Shown here piece by piece: positions 1-5,522 of a stretch of 5,522 bases of DNA. A program made the translations under genes and the position numbers. The stretch is from CANHEE01 sp043777755 (GTDB lineage Bacteria; Bacteroidota; Bacteroidia; Chitinophagales; Saprospiraceae). How positions within the stretch are numbered: the first letter of the stretch is position 1; each line of letters begins with the position of its first letter. The notes beneath the pieces were generated by a model. The model had not been told where the DNA came from. It searched no databases and saw only the letters and a list, made by a program, of their open reading frames with translations. The stretch is from positions 1 through 5,522 of the forward strand of contig JAYWHK010000350.1 of assembly GCA_043777755.1 (NCBI GenBank), in the 5' to 3' direction.

Positions 1-74
1 AGTAGGGTAGTAGTGTCAATTTCCGCTTCGCAAAAATCAAATTTTGAACAATTTTTACAAAAAGAAAATCAAAA
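1..74 (+). repeat. Terminal direct repeat, left copy
   Basis: These 74 bases are identical to 5449-5522, base for base. The copy lies inside purL coding sequence, and the reading frame is the same in both copies. Exact redundancy at both ends of a sequence is what a circular assembly, or one unit of a tandem repeat, looks like. It has no features of a transposon end: no inverted repeat and no adjacent transposase. Confidence 0.97.
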
Positions 75-195
75 ATATACTTTTTTAGGCGAAGTCAAAG
101 GAAAAAATATCACAATTGACCAAGAAAATTTTGGAGAAATCAAAAATTGGAAAAAAGTATATGAAAATGTGTTGGGGAATATTATGGAGCAATAA
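1..195 (+). CDS. purL: Phosphoribosylformylglycinamidine synthase (FGAM synthase), C-terminal end, 5' partial
   Basis: PurL catalyses the fourth step of purine synthesis: FGAR, glutamine and ATP give FGAM, in the cytoplasm and, for the small bacterial form, together with PurQ and PurS. Only the last 64 residues are here, read from base 1 without a start codon; the GTG at base 13 is an internal valine. Visible family features are SRVVVSIS at the very beginning (the beta strand after the LFGENQ motif found at 5431-5448), then FLGEVKG, and a final segment with a NWKKVYENVLGNIMEQ end, comparable to the KKIWKGAIP-type tail of small PurL proteins. The stop codon TAA at 193-195 runs into the terminator stem. 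When the window is closed through its 74-bp terminal repeat, this frame continues that of 5302-5448, giving 113 codons, about 15 percent of a small PurL of roughly 740 residues. Assignment rests on recalled family motifs. Confidence 0.85.
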   Translation, partial: SRVVVSISASQKSNFEQFLQKENQKYTFLGEVKGKNITIDQENFGEIKNWKKVYENVLGNIMEQ

Positions 196-246
196 AAAAC
201 AACCGCCACAAGATATGTTTTGCATATTTTGTGGCGGTTGTTTTTT
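194..246. terminator. Bidirectional rho-independent terminator between purL and the convergent operon
   Basis: A perfect 18-bp stem pairs 194-211 with 229-246: an A-run, a CCGCC/GGCGG core and a T-run. Pairing continues inward through 212-218 with 222-228, using two G-T wobbles, so almost the whole element folds back with a loop of about three bases (219-221). Read on the + strand the GC core is followed by TTTTTT (241-246) and ends purL. Read on the - strand the A-run 194-199 supplies the U-tract and ends the three-gene operon, whose last stop codon is at 279-281. The stem starts within the purL stop codon, leaving no spacer. Confidence 0.95.
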
Positions 247-278
247 CAGTATCTTATTTCTGTTCAATTGAGGTAAAT

Positions 279-1835
279 TTATGGACAAAATTCACGAACT
301 TCTGTAATCGCTGCACTTTTGACGGTATAACCTATCCATGCAGGGCCATAAAATGTTATAAAATCATAACGATCACCTACGGTCAAAGCATTGGTACATA
401 GTCTTCCATTGAGTACATAGCCTAAATAAGACCAAGTTCCATTTGGATTGCTTGGATTATAACGGCGAAACCAAACAGGTGCATCAATATTGGTTTCTAA
501 GTTCGTTGCATTGTTATTACAATGGATTTTGATGTCAAAACAAACGCTTCCTGTTGTAGGTGCGCAATTGGTACAGGTCACATTTGCCGTTCCTGTACAA
601 GCATCGAAAGGCGTACTATATTGTGCAATAGGAGGTAAATCAACACCCTGAACAGTCCAAATTGGGTTTAGATAAACGAAGGCTTTTAACCTTACTCCTG
701 TAGGCATATATGATAAACGAAGGCTACCTGCACCAGATGCATTCGTGCGCACGGGAATAGTATTGGTATTATAAACCTGATTGGTTGCAGCATAAGTCAA
801 AATACAGTAATAGGTAGTACTTGGGTCAAAACCACTCATATTTATGGTTGCGCCTAACGGACACGTTGGGTTAATAATTGCAATAATCCAAAAAGATAAA
901 TGCGGAGCTTTAAAAGTAGCTTTGAAGCCACCTTTTCCATCACTTACAGCCTTGGTAGTACCTTCTTTTTTCCACTCACTTGTTGCTTTATCCATACTTA
1001 GTACAGCGAACTCATCGCCTGCCTTTATGGGTAGTTCGGTTTGCGGATTTAGGAAGTTTTTATCCAAAGCCACCTCTACATCAATGGGTGTTGAAAAAGT
1101 TTTGACCTCATTTCCATTAACTTCCATATCAATAGATACATAGCCAGATGGACTAAGGACGCCGCCATCAACAAGGACACCTTTTTCATCACGGAGTTTA
1201 CGTTGAACAAAACCACCTGGAAAAGACAATTGCGTATTTTTGTCAGAAGTGGCAAATTGTACGAGCGTTGTATTGACTGCACCTGACAAAGTATTGCCGT
1301 TGGCATCTTTCATTATCGTGTTGCTTGGAACATTTATAGTCGCTGTTTTACCTGTAATAGTATTTGCAGTACTCGTTTGAGATGAATTTTTAGTAATTTC
1401 TGTGCCTGCTGGAGGTGCTGTTAGGCTTACCAAACGAACAAAAATTATTTGGATTTTGTCTTCCACTATTTCAACTGGAACAACGTTGGGTAAATAACCT
1501 TTTGCATTGACAACCACATTGAAACGGTAAGGTTTCGAGGTAGAAGGTGTCGAATTTTTCTTTAAACCAATTGTAATCAAACCATTTTGTGGCGTGAAAT
1601 CAGTTTTATTTAAAAGATTGACAACATCCAAAGCATTCTCGCCTGTAATTTGAATAGTAGGATTGCTTGGGTTGTCCGTAGCGGTTGGGTTAGCATCTGT
1701 AATTTGCAAACTTACTGGACCAATTGCACGAGGCAATTCAAAAGAGGTTGTTGCTTTTTCACAAGATTGAATAAGTACAACGGTTGCCATGCCAAAGCAA
1801 AGCAAAAACAAGGATAAAAAGAGGTTTTTTTTCAT
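279..1835 (-). CDS. Secreted lipoprotein with Ig/FAM171-like region and Cys-rich C-terminal domains, unknown function
   Basis: This 518-residue protein is last in the operon, 27 bp after the DUF5723 gene. It begins with a lipoprotein signal: MKKN, a hydrophobic stretch to residue 21, and lipobox I22-Q-S-C25, so it should be lipidated at Cys25 and anchored in the envelope, probably the outer membrane. Residues 40-137 look like a beta-sandwich resembling carboxypeptidase-regulatory-type modules (FNVVVNAKGYLPNVVPVEI). Residues 160-318 follow a pattern I know from FAM171/ZU5-like proteins: TATINVPSNT (164-173), a central GYVSIDMEV (231-239), FSTPIDVEVALD (247-258), then AVLSMDKATSEWKKEGT (277-293) and a closing APHLSFW (310-316). 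Residues 325-518 form one or two further beta domains with nine cysteines (325, 344, 413, 421, 424, 432, 439, 480, 517), plausibly disulfide-bonded outside the cytoplasm. No type IX secretion sorting domain is evident. Start: the only ATG giving the signal peptide, with an AT-rich leader. Family placement is inference; no enzymatic residues were recognised. Confidence 0.88.
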   Translation of the reverse strand: MKKNLFLSLFLLCFGMATVVLIQSCEKATTSFELPRAIGPVSLQITDANPTATDNPSNPTIQITGENALDVVNLLNKTDFTPQNGLITIGLKKNSTPSTSKPYRFNVVVNAKGYLPNVVPVEIVEDKIQIIFVRLVSLTAPPAGTEITKNSSQTSTANTITGKTATINVPSNTIMKDANGNTLSGAVNTTLVQFATSDKNTQLSFPGGFVQRKLRDEKGVLVDGGVLSPSGYVSIDMEVNGNEVKTFSTPIDVEVALDKNFLNPQTELPIKAGDEFAVLSMDKATSEWKKEGTTKAVSDGKGGFKATFKAPHLSFWIIAIINPTCPLGATINMSGFDPSTTYYCILTYAATNQVYNTNTIPVRTNASGAGSLRLSYMPTGVRLKAFVYLNPIWTVQGVDLPPIAQYSTPFDACTGTANVTCTNCAPTTGSVCFDIKIHCNNNATNLETNIDAPVWFRRYNPSNPNGTWSYLGYVLNGRLCTNALTVGDRYDFITFYGPAWIGYTVKSAAITEVREFCP

Positions 1836-1862
1836 TAGAAATGATATTTAGGTTTTAAAATG

Positions 1863-3242
1863 TTATTTTTTTATAGGTATTTCAGGCGTAACAACTTCGA
1901 TTATTTTTTTCTTTTTTCCAAAAATTAAATTCATACCAAAACGAGTGTTAATATTTAATGCACTTGAATTAAGACTAAAAATAGGGATAATATTGTCTGT
2001 AATGCCAAAAAACTGAATAGGACCCAACTTTAAGACAGCACTGATTCCTACATTTGCCGCTGTGCCATTGCGATATGCCCAGGTTGCTCCAATCTGAACG
2101 ATACTTGAAGAAAGTCCGCCATTGATGGCAAAAGCAGGGCGAATAATGCCTCTATAAGTTTCTGAAAAGAACAATGCACCAACATGGACAGTTTCATTTA
2201 CTTTATAAATGCCACTTAAATAAAAACGAGTTGGTAATTTAGTAACAAAGGCTTCATTCGTAGTTTTAAAGTCAAATTTTTGAGCTAAAGTATCCATCAC
2301 TTTGTTATATGTAGTGGTGTCACCTCGAAGAATAATTCCAAAATCAAGTCCTTTAAAAGTATTTTCCCCTTGATTAGAAAGATTGGTAACATTATTTTTC
2401 CAATTGATTTTACCGCCTAAATCTGTGACACTTGCAGCCAATTGTATTTTATCATTCAATTGATAAGTTGCGCCCAAATCAAGGGAAAAGCCTTTATTAC
2501 TTGTCGTAAAAGCCAACTCTTGTCCGTCTAAATTATTAAAATCTGCCACCGTAGAAAAATCGCCTTTTCCCTTATAATTAATTCCGTTGGCAGTGCTGAT
2601 ACGATAATCTGTTTTTAGGGTTAGTTGATAAATTTCTGGATTTGTGTATAGCGTTGCTAAGTTTTTATCCGTGGAAACAGCGAAAGCACCGCCCAAATAT
2701 TTTACTCTTGTAGCAACATTAAGTTTATCTGAAATCTTATATGCCAACCCGAGGTATTTCTCATTGTAGGCAAAAATATCAACATCAAGTCCAAGGTCAA
2801 TTGTTTTTCCAATATATTTTGCATTTCCATTCCACGCAAAATCAAGCATTGTTTTAGGAATAGCAATATAAGCACCTGTTTTGACAGAAACTCCGGCACT
2901 AATAAATAGTTTTTTTATGCGAACGCCAACACTCATTACATCTAATTGATTAACTAAACGTATAGCGTTTAAATCAGGAGCATTGGCTATCAAATTATTT
3001 ACATCAATCGAACTTGGCGTTGTTCCATCTGCACTTTTTACAAAGTCATTGTATCGTAAGCCTTTTACTGAAGCCTCTGTATAAAAAGAAGGTAATCCTA
3101 TTACAACGTTTTTTTCAGAAGTAATGGCGGGATTTGTATTATTGGATTGCCAGACTTGATTGACAAAGTGAAGCCCTAATTCTTGTTGAGCATTTAATTG
3201 AAATCCAATAAAAATATTGATTAATAAGATAATTCGTTTCAT
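1863..3242 (-). CDS. DUF5723-type outer-membrane beta-barrel protein
   Basis: This 459-residue protein is the middle gene, 17 bp after the upstream lipoprotein gene and 27 bp before the next. It has a Sec signal peptide (MKRIILLINIFIGFQLNAQ, probable cleavage near residues 18-19). The mature part opens with the asparagine-rich NTNPAI (35-40), as in Bacteroidota outer-membrane proteins of the DUF5723 family. Other matches to my memory of that family are SVGVRIKKLFISAGVSVK (104-121), IPKTMLDFAWNGNAKYIGK (128-146), EKYLGLAYKISDKLNVATRV (161-180) followed by KYLGG (181-185), VTDLGG (272-277), LPTRFYLSGIYKVN (336-349) and a last strand RFGMNLIFG (434-442). Alternating polar/apolar strands throughout fit a transmembrane barrel. 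After the last strand comes a basic tail with KKKK (443-446) that ends IPIKK. PorP/SprF, the type IX secretion barrel, is a similar-looking alternative but fits less well. The biological role of DUF5723 proteins is unknown to me; membership is from recalled motifs, not a search. Confidence 0.88.
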   Translation of the reverse strand: MKRIILLINIFIGFQLNAQQELGLHFVNQVWQSNNTNPAITSEKNVVIGLPSFYTEASVKGLRYNDFVKSADGTTPSSIDVNNLIANAPDLNAIRLVNQLDVMSVGVRIKKLFISAGVSVKTGAYIAIPKTMLDFAWNGNAKYIGKTIDLGLDVDIFAYNEKYLGLAYKISDKLNVATRVKYLGGAFAVSTDKNLATLYTNPEIYQLTLKTDYRISTANGINYKGKGDFSTVADFNNLDGQELAFTTSNKGFSLDLGATYQLNDKIQLAASVTDLGGKINWKNNVTNLSNQGENTFKGLDFGIILRGDTTTYNKVMDTLAQKFDFKTTNEAFVTKLPTRFYLSGIYKVNETVHVGALFFSETYRGIIRPAFAINGGLSSSIVQIGATWAYRNGTAANVGISAVLKLGPIQFFGITDNIIPIFSLNSSALNINTRFGMNLIFGKKKKIIEVVTPEIPIKK

Positions 3243-3259
3243 GTTATTTATTTTTTGAG

Positions 3260-4816
3260 TTATATTTTTGCTTTAACTTTTATGCCCATTTTTATACTTA
3301 AATTCTGATTAGTATTAAAGCGTACTATTGATTTACCACTATTACTTGTTGCCAAAGAAAAATTTAGTACCAATCTTTTGGCATTCTTGACACGGACAAT
3401 TTTGGCATTATCCAAAGAGATAAGGTCTTCTTTCCTTACATTTTTAGTGACAACGCCGTTTGCATCTACTTCGGCACCTATCAGAAGTGTTTTTGCTCCA
3501 CTAAATAAAGAATCCAATATATTGTTGTTGGCATCTTGAAAATAACCTTGAAGGGTGACATCAGCAGGGATTCCACTATCTGTAATGAGTTTGATTTCTG
3601 CTTTTTCAACATTATTTTCCAAAATGCTAAAATCTTTTTTGACTACTAAATCATAAGAAAAACCTTTGGCAGTCAAATACATTGGCAATTCTAAGTTAGA
3701 TTTGAATGATAATTTGCTGTTTTCGTTGATAAAAGTCAATTTATTACCGCTACTTTTTGTAGAAGCATCAATATCTGATTCTATCGCCAATGGATTTTTG
3801 TTGATAACACTTGCTATATTAGAATTACTTTTATCAAAAGTGATTTTTGTCTTTTTGGAAATTCCAGCTTCCGAAATAAGAGGATAATTGAAATCTATAT
3901 TTTTATTGGCAACATTTATTGGTAAGGTATCAATGAATCCACTACTTTTTAAGCCAAGTGCGCTCAATGAGGTAATGTTGGCTTGGAATGGTACACCAAA
4001 AGAATTTTCGATTTCGATATTGAGTCGTGGACTAATAAACTCCAATGTACCGATCAAATCTGTAAACAGATTGATATATTTACGTTGCTTATCGAAATTA
4101 AAATACTGTTGGTTCATATAGCCTTCTACATAAGTGTAATCCCAATTTTCAAAATTGGTTTTTAGGTCAAGGTTACTTATAACCGATCCAGCAGCATTTT
4201 GAGCTTGATAAATAATAGAAATGTCTTTTGCATTTGTAGGTGAAAGTGTATATCCTGCAATGTCAAGATTTCCAGAATCAAACTTTCCTGCTTTCGCCGT
4301 AAAAGTTTTACTAAAAACAATTGCCCCCTTTTGCAACTGAGGTATCGTAACAATAATATTCAAGGCTTCCGAAGCATTGAATTCAAAACGAATAATACCT
4401 GCTTTTAGACTTGTTTTGCTGATAACCATTCCTCCAATAATAGGCATTGGAAGTGTTGTCGTTGGAGCAACCGAGGGAATTGCTAATTGTGAAGGAAAAT
4501 TAATTAGCTCTTTTGCTGTTTTTTCAAAAGAATTCCCTTCATAAAAGAATTTTATTAATCCATCAGCTTCCACTTGAATGAATTGAGCATTACCCGTAGA
4601 TTTTAAAATATCTTGAAGCGATACTTTGGTATCTACCAAAGCAGTTGCAAACTCAGGAGAAGCACCTTCGGGAGTTTGAAAATCAAGGGCATCATTTGCA
4701 ATTTGACAGCCAGAAAATACAACAATTGTAATAAATAATGAAAATAATGAGAGAATGGGATAGGCAAAATCTTTGCTTCTCTTTGAAAAGAAAATACTTT
4801 GAGGAGTTGAATTCAT
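3260..4816 (-). CDS. Predicted lipoprotein, all-beta, unknown function, first gene of operon
   Basis: This 518-residue protein is first in the three-gene operon. It has a long, basic N-terminal region (18 residues with SKRSKD), a hydrophobic segment (about 19-35) and lipobox F34-S-G-C37, so it should be processed by signal peptidase II and anchored by Cys37. The only upstream in-frame ATG is the chosen start at 4816, about 33 bases below a good -7 box. The mature part starts with SPEFATALVDTKVSLQDILK (53-72), a layout I associate with Bacteroidota lipoproteins whose first beta domain reads as 'values/levels of a layer', then IRFEFNASEALNIIVTIPQL (142-161), a VEGYMNQQYFNF segment (230-241) and repeated short strands with Asn/Ser turns to the end (LSIKMGIKVKAKI). 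No cysteine follows Cys37, unlike the third gene. No catalytic motif and no named family were recognised. Its gap of 17 bp to the barrel gene suggests that its product is a periplasmic or surface partner of the barrel. Confidence 0.85.
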   Translation of the reverse strand: MNSTPQSIFFSKRSKDFAYPILSLFSLFITIVVFSGCQIANDALDFQTPEGASPEFATALVDTKVSLQDILKSTGNAQFIQVEADGLIKFFYEGNSFEKTAKELINFPSQLAIPSVAPTTTLPMPIIGGMVISKTSLKAGIIRFEFNASEALNIIVTIPQLQKGAIVFSKTFTAKAGKFDSGNLDIAGYTLSPTNAKDISIIYQAQNAAGSVISNLDLKTNFENWDYTYVEGYMNQQYFNFDKQRKYINLFTDLIGTLEFISPRLNIEIENSFGVPFQANITSLSALGLKSSGFIDTLPINVANKNIDFNYPLISEAGISKKTKITFDKSNSNIASVINKNPLAIESDIDASTKSSGNKLTFINENSKLSFKSNLELPMYLTAKGFSYDLVVKKDFSILENNVEKAEIKLITDSGIPADVTLQGYFQDANNNILDSLFSGAKTLLIGAEVDANGVVTKNVRKEDLISLDNAKIVRVKNAKRLVLNFSLATSNSGKSIVRFNTNQNLSIKMGIKVKAKI

Positions 4817-4848
4817 TTGATTTAATTGTTTAGTTTAAAAAAACGATA

Positions 4849-4856
4849 CAAATCTA
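4849..4856 (-). promoter_or_regulatory. Probable -7 box of the operon promoter (TAGATTTG)
   Basis: On the - strand these bases read TAGATTTG, a full match to the Bacteroidota consensus TAnnTTTG. The start codon of the first operon gene lies about 32 bases downstream, a normal leader length. About 18-21 bases upstream is only a T-run (TTTT) in place of the -33 TTG, so that element is weak. No Shine-Dalgarno sequence precedes the ATG, as is common in this phylum. The two downstream genes have gaps too short for their own clear promoters, so this one probably serves all three. Confidence 0.55.
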
Positions 4857-4909
4857 CAAAATTTTTATCATATAAAATAAAATACTTACATAAAATAGAA
4901 TAATTTTTT

Positions 4910-4923
4910 ACGCTTTGTAGCGT
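4910..4923. repeat. Small inverted repeat upstream of the operon (ACGCT-TTGT-AGCGT)
   Basis: Five perfect base pairs (4910-4914 with 4919-4923) enclose a four-base loop. It sits about 55 bases upstream of the -7 box in the AT-rich stretch 4817-5050 and is the only GC-bearing symmetry there. It could be an operator or a chance event; nothing ties it to a known regulator. The rest of 4857-5050 holds no gene that I can see. Confidence 0.25.
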
Positions 4924-5050
4924 TTACCACTACGCAACAATCCAGTAAAGATTTTTTAACGACATTTTAACAACACCTTATTTGCATGAAGAAAACCTCC
5001 CAATCAACACCGTATTTATCCTAATCAAAATTTTTTTACAAAAATAAAAA

Positions 5051-5134
5051 ATGAAAAAAACGTTTCAAATTTTTGCCATTGCCATTTGTTTTCTCAACAA
5101 ATGCAACACTTCTGCACCATGCCCATACACATAA
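5051..5134 (+). CDS. Possible start of a divergent exported protein, 27 codons, doubtful
   Basis: An ATG after an A-rich leader (AAAATAAAAA) opens MKKTFQIFAIAICFLNKC, which looks like the beginning of a Bacteroidota signal peptide, divergent from the operon. The frame ends at TAA 5132-5134 after 27 residues. Two readings are possible: a true gene start whose body was lost when the DNA was joined to other sequence just downstream, or chance. No good -7 box was found; CTTATTTG at about 4978-4985 matches only the second half of the consensus. The ATG precedes a stem-loop at 5079-5106. Confidence 0.3.
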   Translation: MKKTFQIFAIAICFLNKCNTSAPCPYT

Positions 5135-5301
5135 TTATCAGCTGCCAAACTTTGTGCATCAGGATTGTAGCGATTTGTCACAATTGGGCGGTGATGACCA
5201 TTGGTCTAATCCGTCAAATATGCACTTCGGTCAGAGGCGAGAGAAAACGTCAAAACCTCATCAATCCCGTTTCGATGCTCACAATACATCAAATTCAAGT
5301 A
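5065..5301. other. Junction region of unclear coding content
   Basis: No frame here gives a recognisable protein, although three are partly open. The + frame of the downstream purL piece stays open but reads as Cys/His/Ile-rich non-protein-like text. A second + frame, open from a TTG at 5073 to 5393, is rich in His, Ser and Asn and then runs out of phase through purL. The - strand has a more natural-looking reading ending at a TGA at 5067-5065 (…NRYNPDAQSLADNYVYGHG… and a LLRKQMAMAKI end), but it is cut by a TAG at 5208-5206. By hand count 5101-5280 is about 46 percent GC (82 of 180), against 35 percent for 5281-5340 of purL. I read this as fragments of another locus joined to purL, possibly with sequence errors. 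Confidence 0.5.
5079..5106. repeat. Imperfect inverted repeat at the junction region
   Basis: TTGCCATTTGTT (5079-5090) pairs with AACAAATGCAA (5096-5106) around a five-base loop (5091-5095): eleven base pairs with one bulged C. No T-run follows, so it is not a terminator. It sits where the signal-peptide-like frame from 5051 loses sense and could be linked to the rearrangement. Confidence 0.5.
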
Positions 5302-5522
5302 ATGCGCTTAGTTGTATCAATTCACGATGTTTCGGAAGGTGGTTTGTTTGCAGCCTTGATGGAAAGTGCGATGTGTCGCAACTTAGGTTTTGACGTGAAA
5401 ACTGATGAAAATTTCCGAAAAGATGCTTATCTTTTTGGCGAAAATCAAAGTAGGGTAGTAGTGTCAATTTCCGCTTCGCAAAAATCAAATTTTGAACAAT
5501 TTTTACAAAAAGAAAATCAAAA
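5302..5522 (+). CDS. purL: PurL fragment (C-terminal ATP-binding-type domain), broken at its 5' side and running off the window
   Basis: This frame gives 73 residues up to the window end with clear PurL content: LVVSIHDVSEGGLFAALMES, where HDVSEGG (5323-5343) is the conserved motif of the second AIRS-C-type domain, then NLGFDV, FRKDAYLFGENQSR (Leu-Phe-Gly-Glu at 5431-5442) and VVVSIS. The last 74 bases repeat the window start, so it continues in frame into 1-195. The ATG at 5302 is probably not a start: in intact PurL this point lies deep inside the protein, after about 85 percent of the chain. Upstream in the same frame no PurL sequence is seen (expected is a helix ending in …LIxxxLVVSIHDVS), so homology begins at about 5305. 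Codon frame and composition (about 35 percent GC at 5281-5340) fit the rest of purL. A 5'-truncated, probably non-functional copy, or the edge of a duplication or chimera. Confidence 0.85.
   Translation, partial: MRLVVSIHDVSEGGLFAALMESAMCRNLGFDVKTDENFRKDAYLFGENQSRVVVSISASQKSNFEQFLQKENQ
5449..5522 (+). repeat. Terminal direct repeat, right copy
   Basis: Identical to 1-74. Overlapping the two copies closes the sequence into a 5448-bp circle and rejoins the purL reading frame without a shift (5302 to 5449 is 49 whole codons). Confidence 0.97.

Noticed and set aside
85..288. - strand frame of 67 residues across the terminator
   Set aside because: It is antisense to purL and passes through the hairpin; the cysteine/glycine run it encodes is the terminator stem.
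844..1143. + strand frame of 99 residues and the - strand frame at 1076-1306
   Set aside because: Both overlap the Cys-rich lipoprotein gene in other frames and lack any start context or family signal.
1863..3242. Assignment of the barrel as PorP/SprF (type IX secretion)
   Set aside because: The internal motifs (EKYLGLAYKI, KYLGG, VTDLGG) fit my recollection of DUF5723 better, and no other type IX secretion gene is present.
3666..4165. Three short + strand frames antisense to the first operon gene
   Set aside because: Typical antisense shadows of an AT-rich beta-rich gene; no leader or conserved motif.
5079..5106. Stem-loop as a terminator or CRISPR-like repeat
   Set aside because: No T-run follows and no further copies were found.
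5073..5393. + strand open frame from a TTG, about 106 residues
   Set aside because: It runs out of phase through the clear PurL sequence from about 5305, has no recognised domain, and its His/Ser/Asn-rich text looks like a shadow.
5279..5488. - strand frame of 69 residues
   Set aside because: Antisense to the PurL fragment; no family features.
1..5522. Small plasmid or phage genome
   Set aside because: The ends overlap, but there is no replication, mobilisation, capsid or integrase gene, and the sequence includes a piece of chromosomal purL.

Overview
The window looks like Bacteroidota DNA, probably from the Cytophagales or Chitinophagales side, although that rank is a guess. The supporting signs are low GC, AT-rich gene leaders without Shine-Dalgarno sequences, a TAnnTTTG-type -7 box, and an outer-membrane beta-barrel protein of a kind (DUF5723) typical of this phylum. 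No replication, mobilisation, phage, CRISPR or RNA genes were seen.

Layout. (1) At 1-195 lies the C-terminal end of PurL, the purine-biosynthesis enzyme FGAM synthase, on the + strand. (2) At 194-246 is a very strong two-way hairpin terminator that separates purL from the convergent genes. (3) From 4816 down to 279, on the - strand, is a compact three-gene operon in the order: 518-aa lipoprotein (3260-4816), 459-aa DUF5723-type outer-membrane barrel (1863-3242), 518-aa lipoprotein with Ig-like/FAM171-like and Cys-rich domains (279-1835). The gaps are 17 and 27 bp. All three products carry export signals, so the operon probably builds a cell-envelope assembly. (4) At 4817-5050 is the operon's promoter region. 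(5) At 5051-5301 is a confusing, GC-richer stretch with no convincing gene. (6) At 5302-5522 the purL reading frame reappears, beginning close to the HDVSEGG motif.

The most unusual property is structural. The last 74 bases (5449-5522) are identical to the first 74 (1-74), and the purL frame reads straight across that overlap. The window is therefore either a closed circle of 5448 bp, one unit of a tandem duplication, or an assembly loop. In each case purL is cut at about 5300 and joined to unrelated DNA. Without any replication gene, a tandem duplication or assembly loop is easier to accept than an autonomous plasmid.

How the genes may work together: the two lipoproteins and the barrel are co-transcribed and probably meet at the outer membrane. 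Their exact task cannot be read from the sequence. PurL is housekeeping and unrelated in function.
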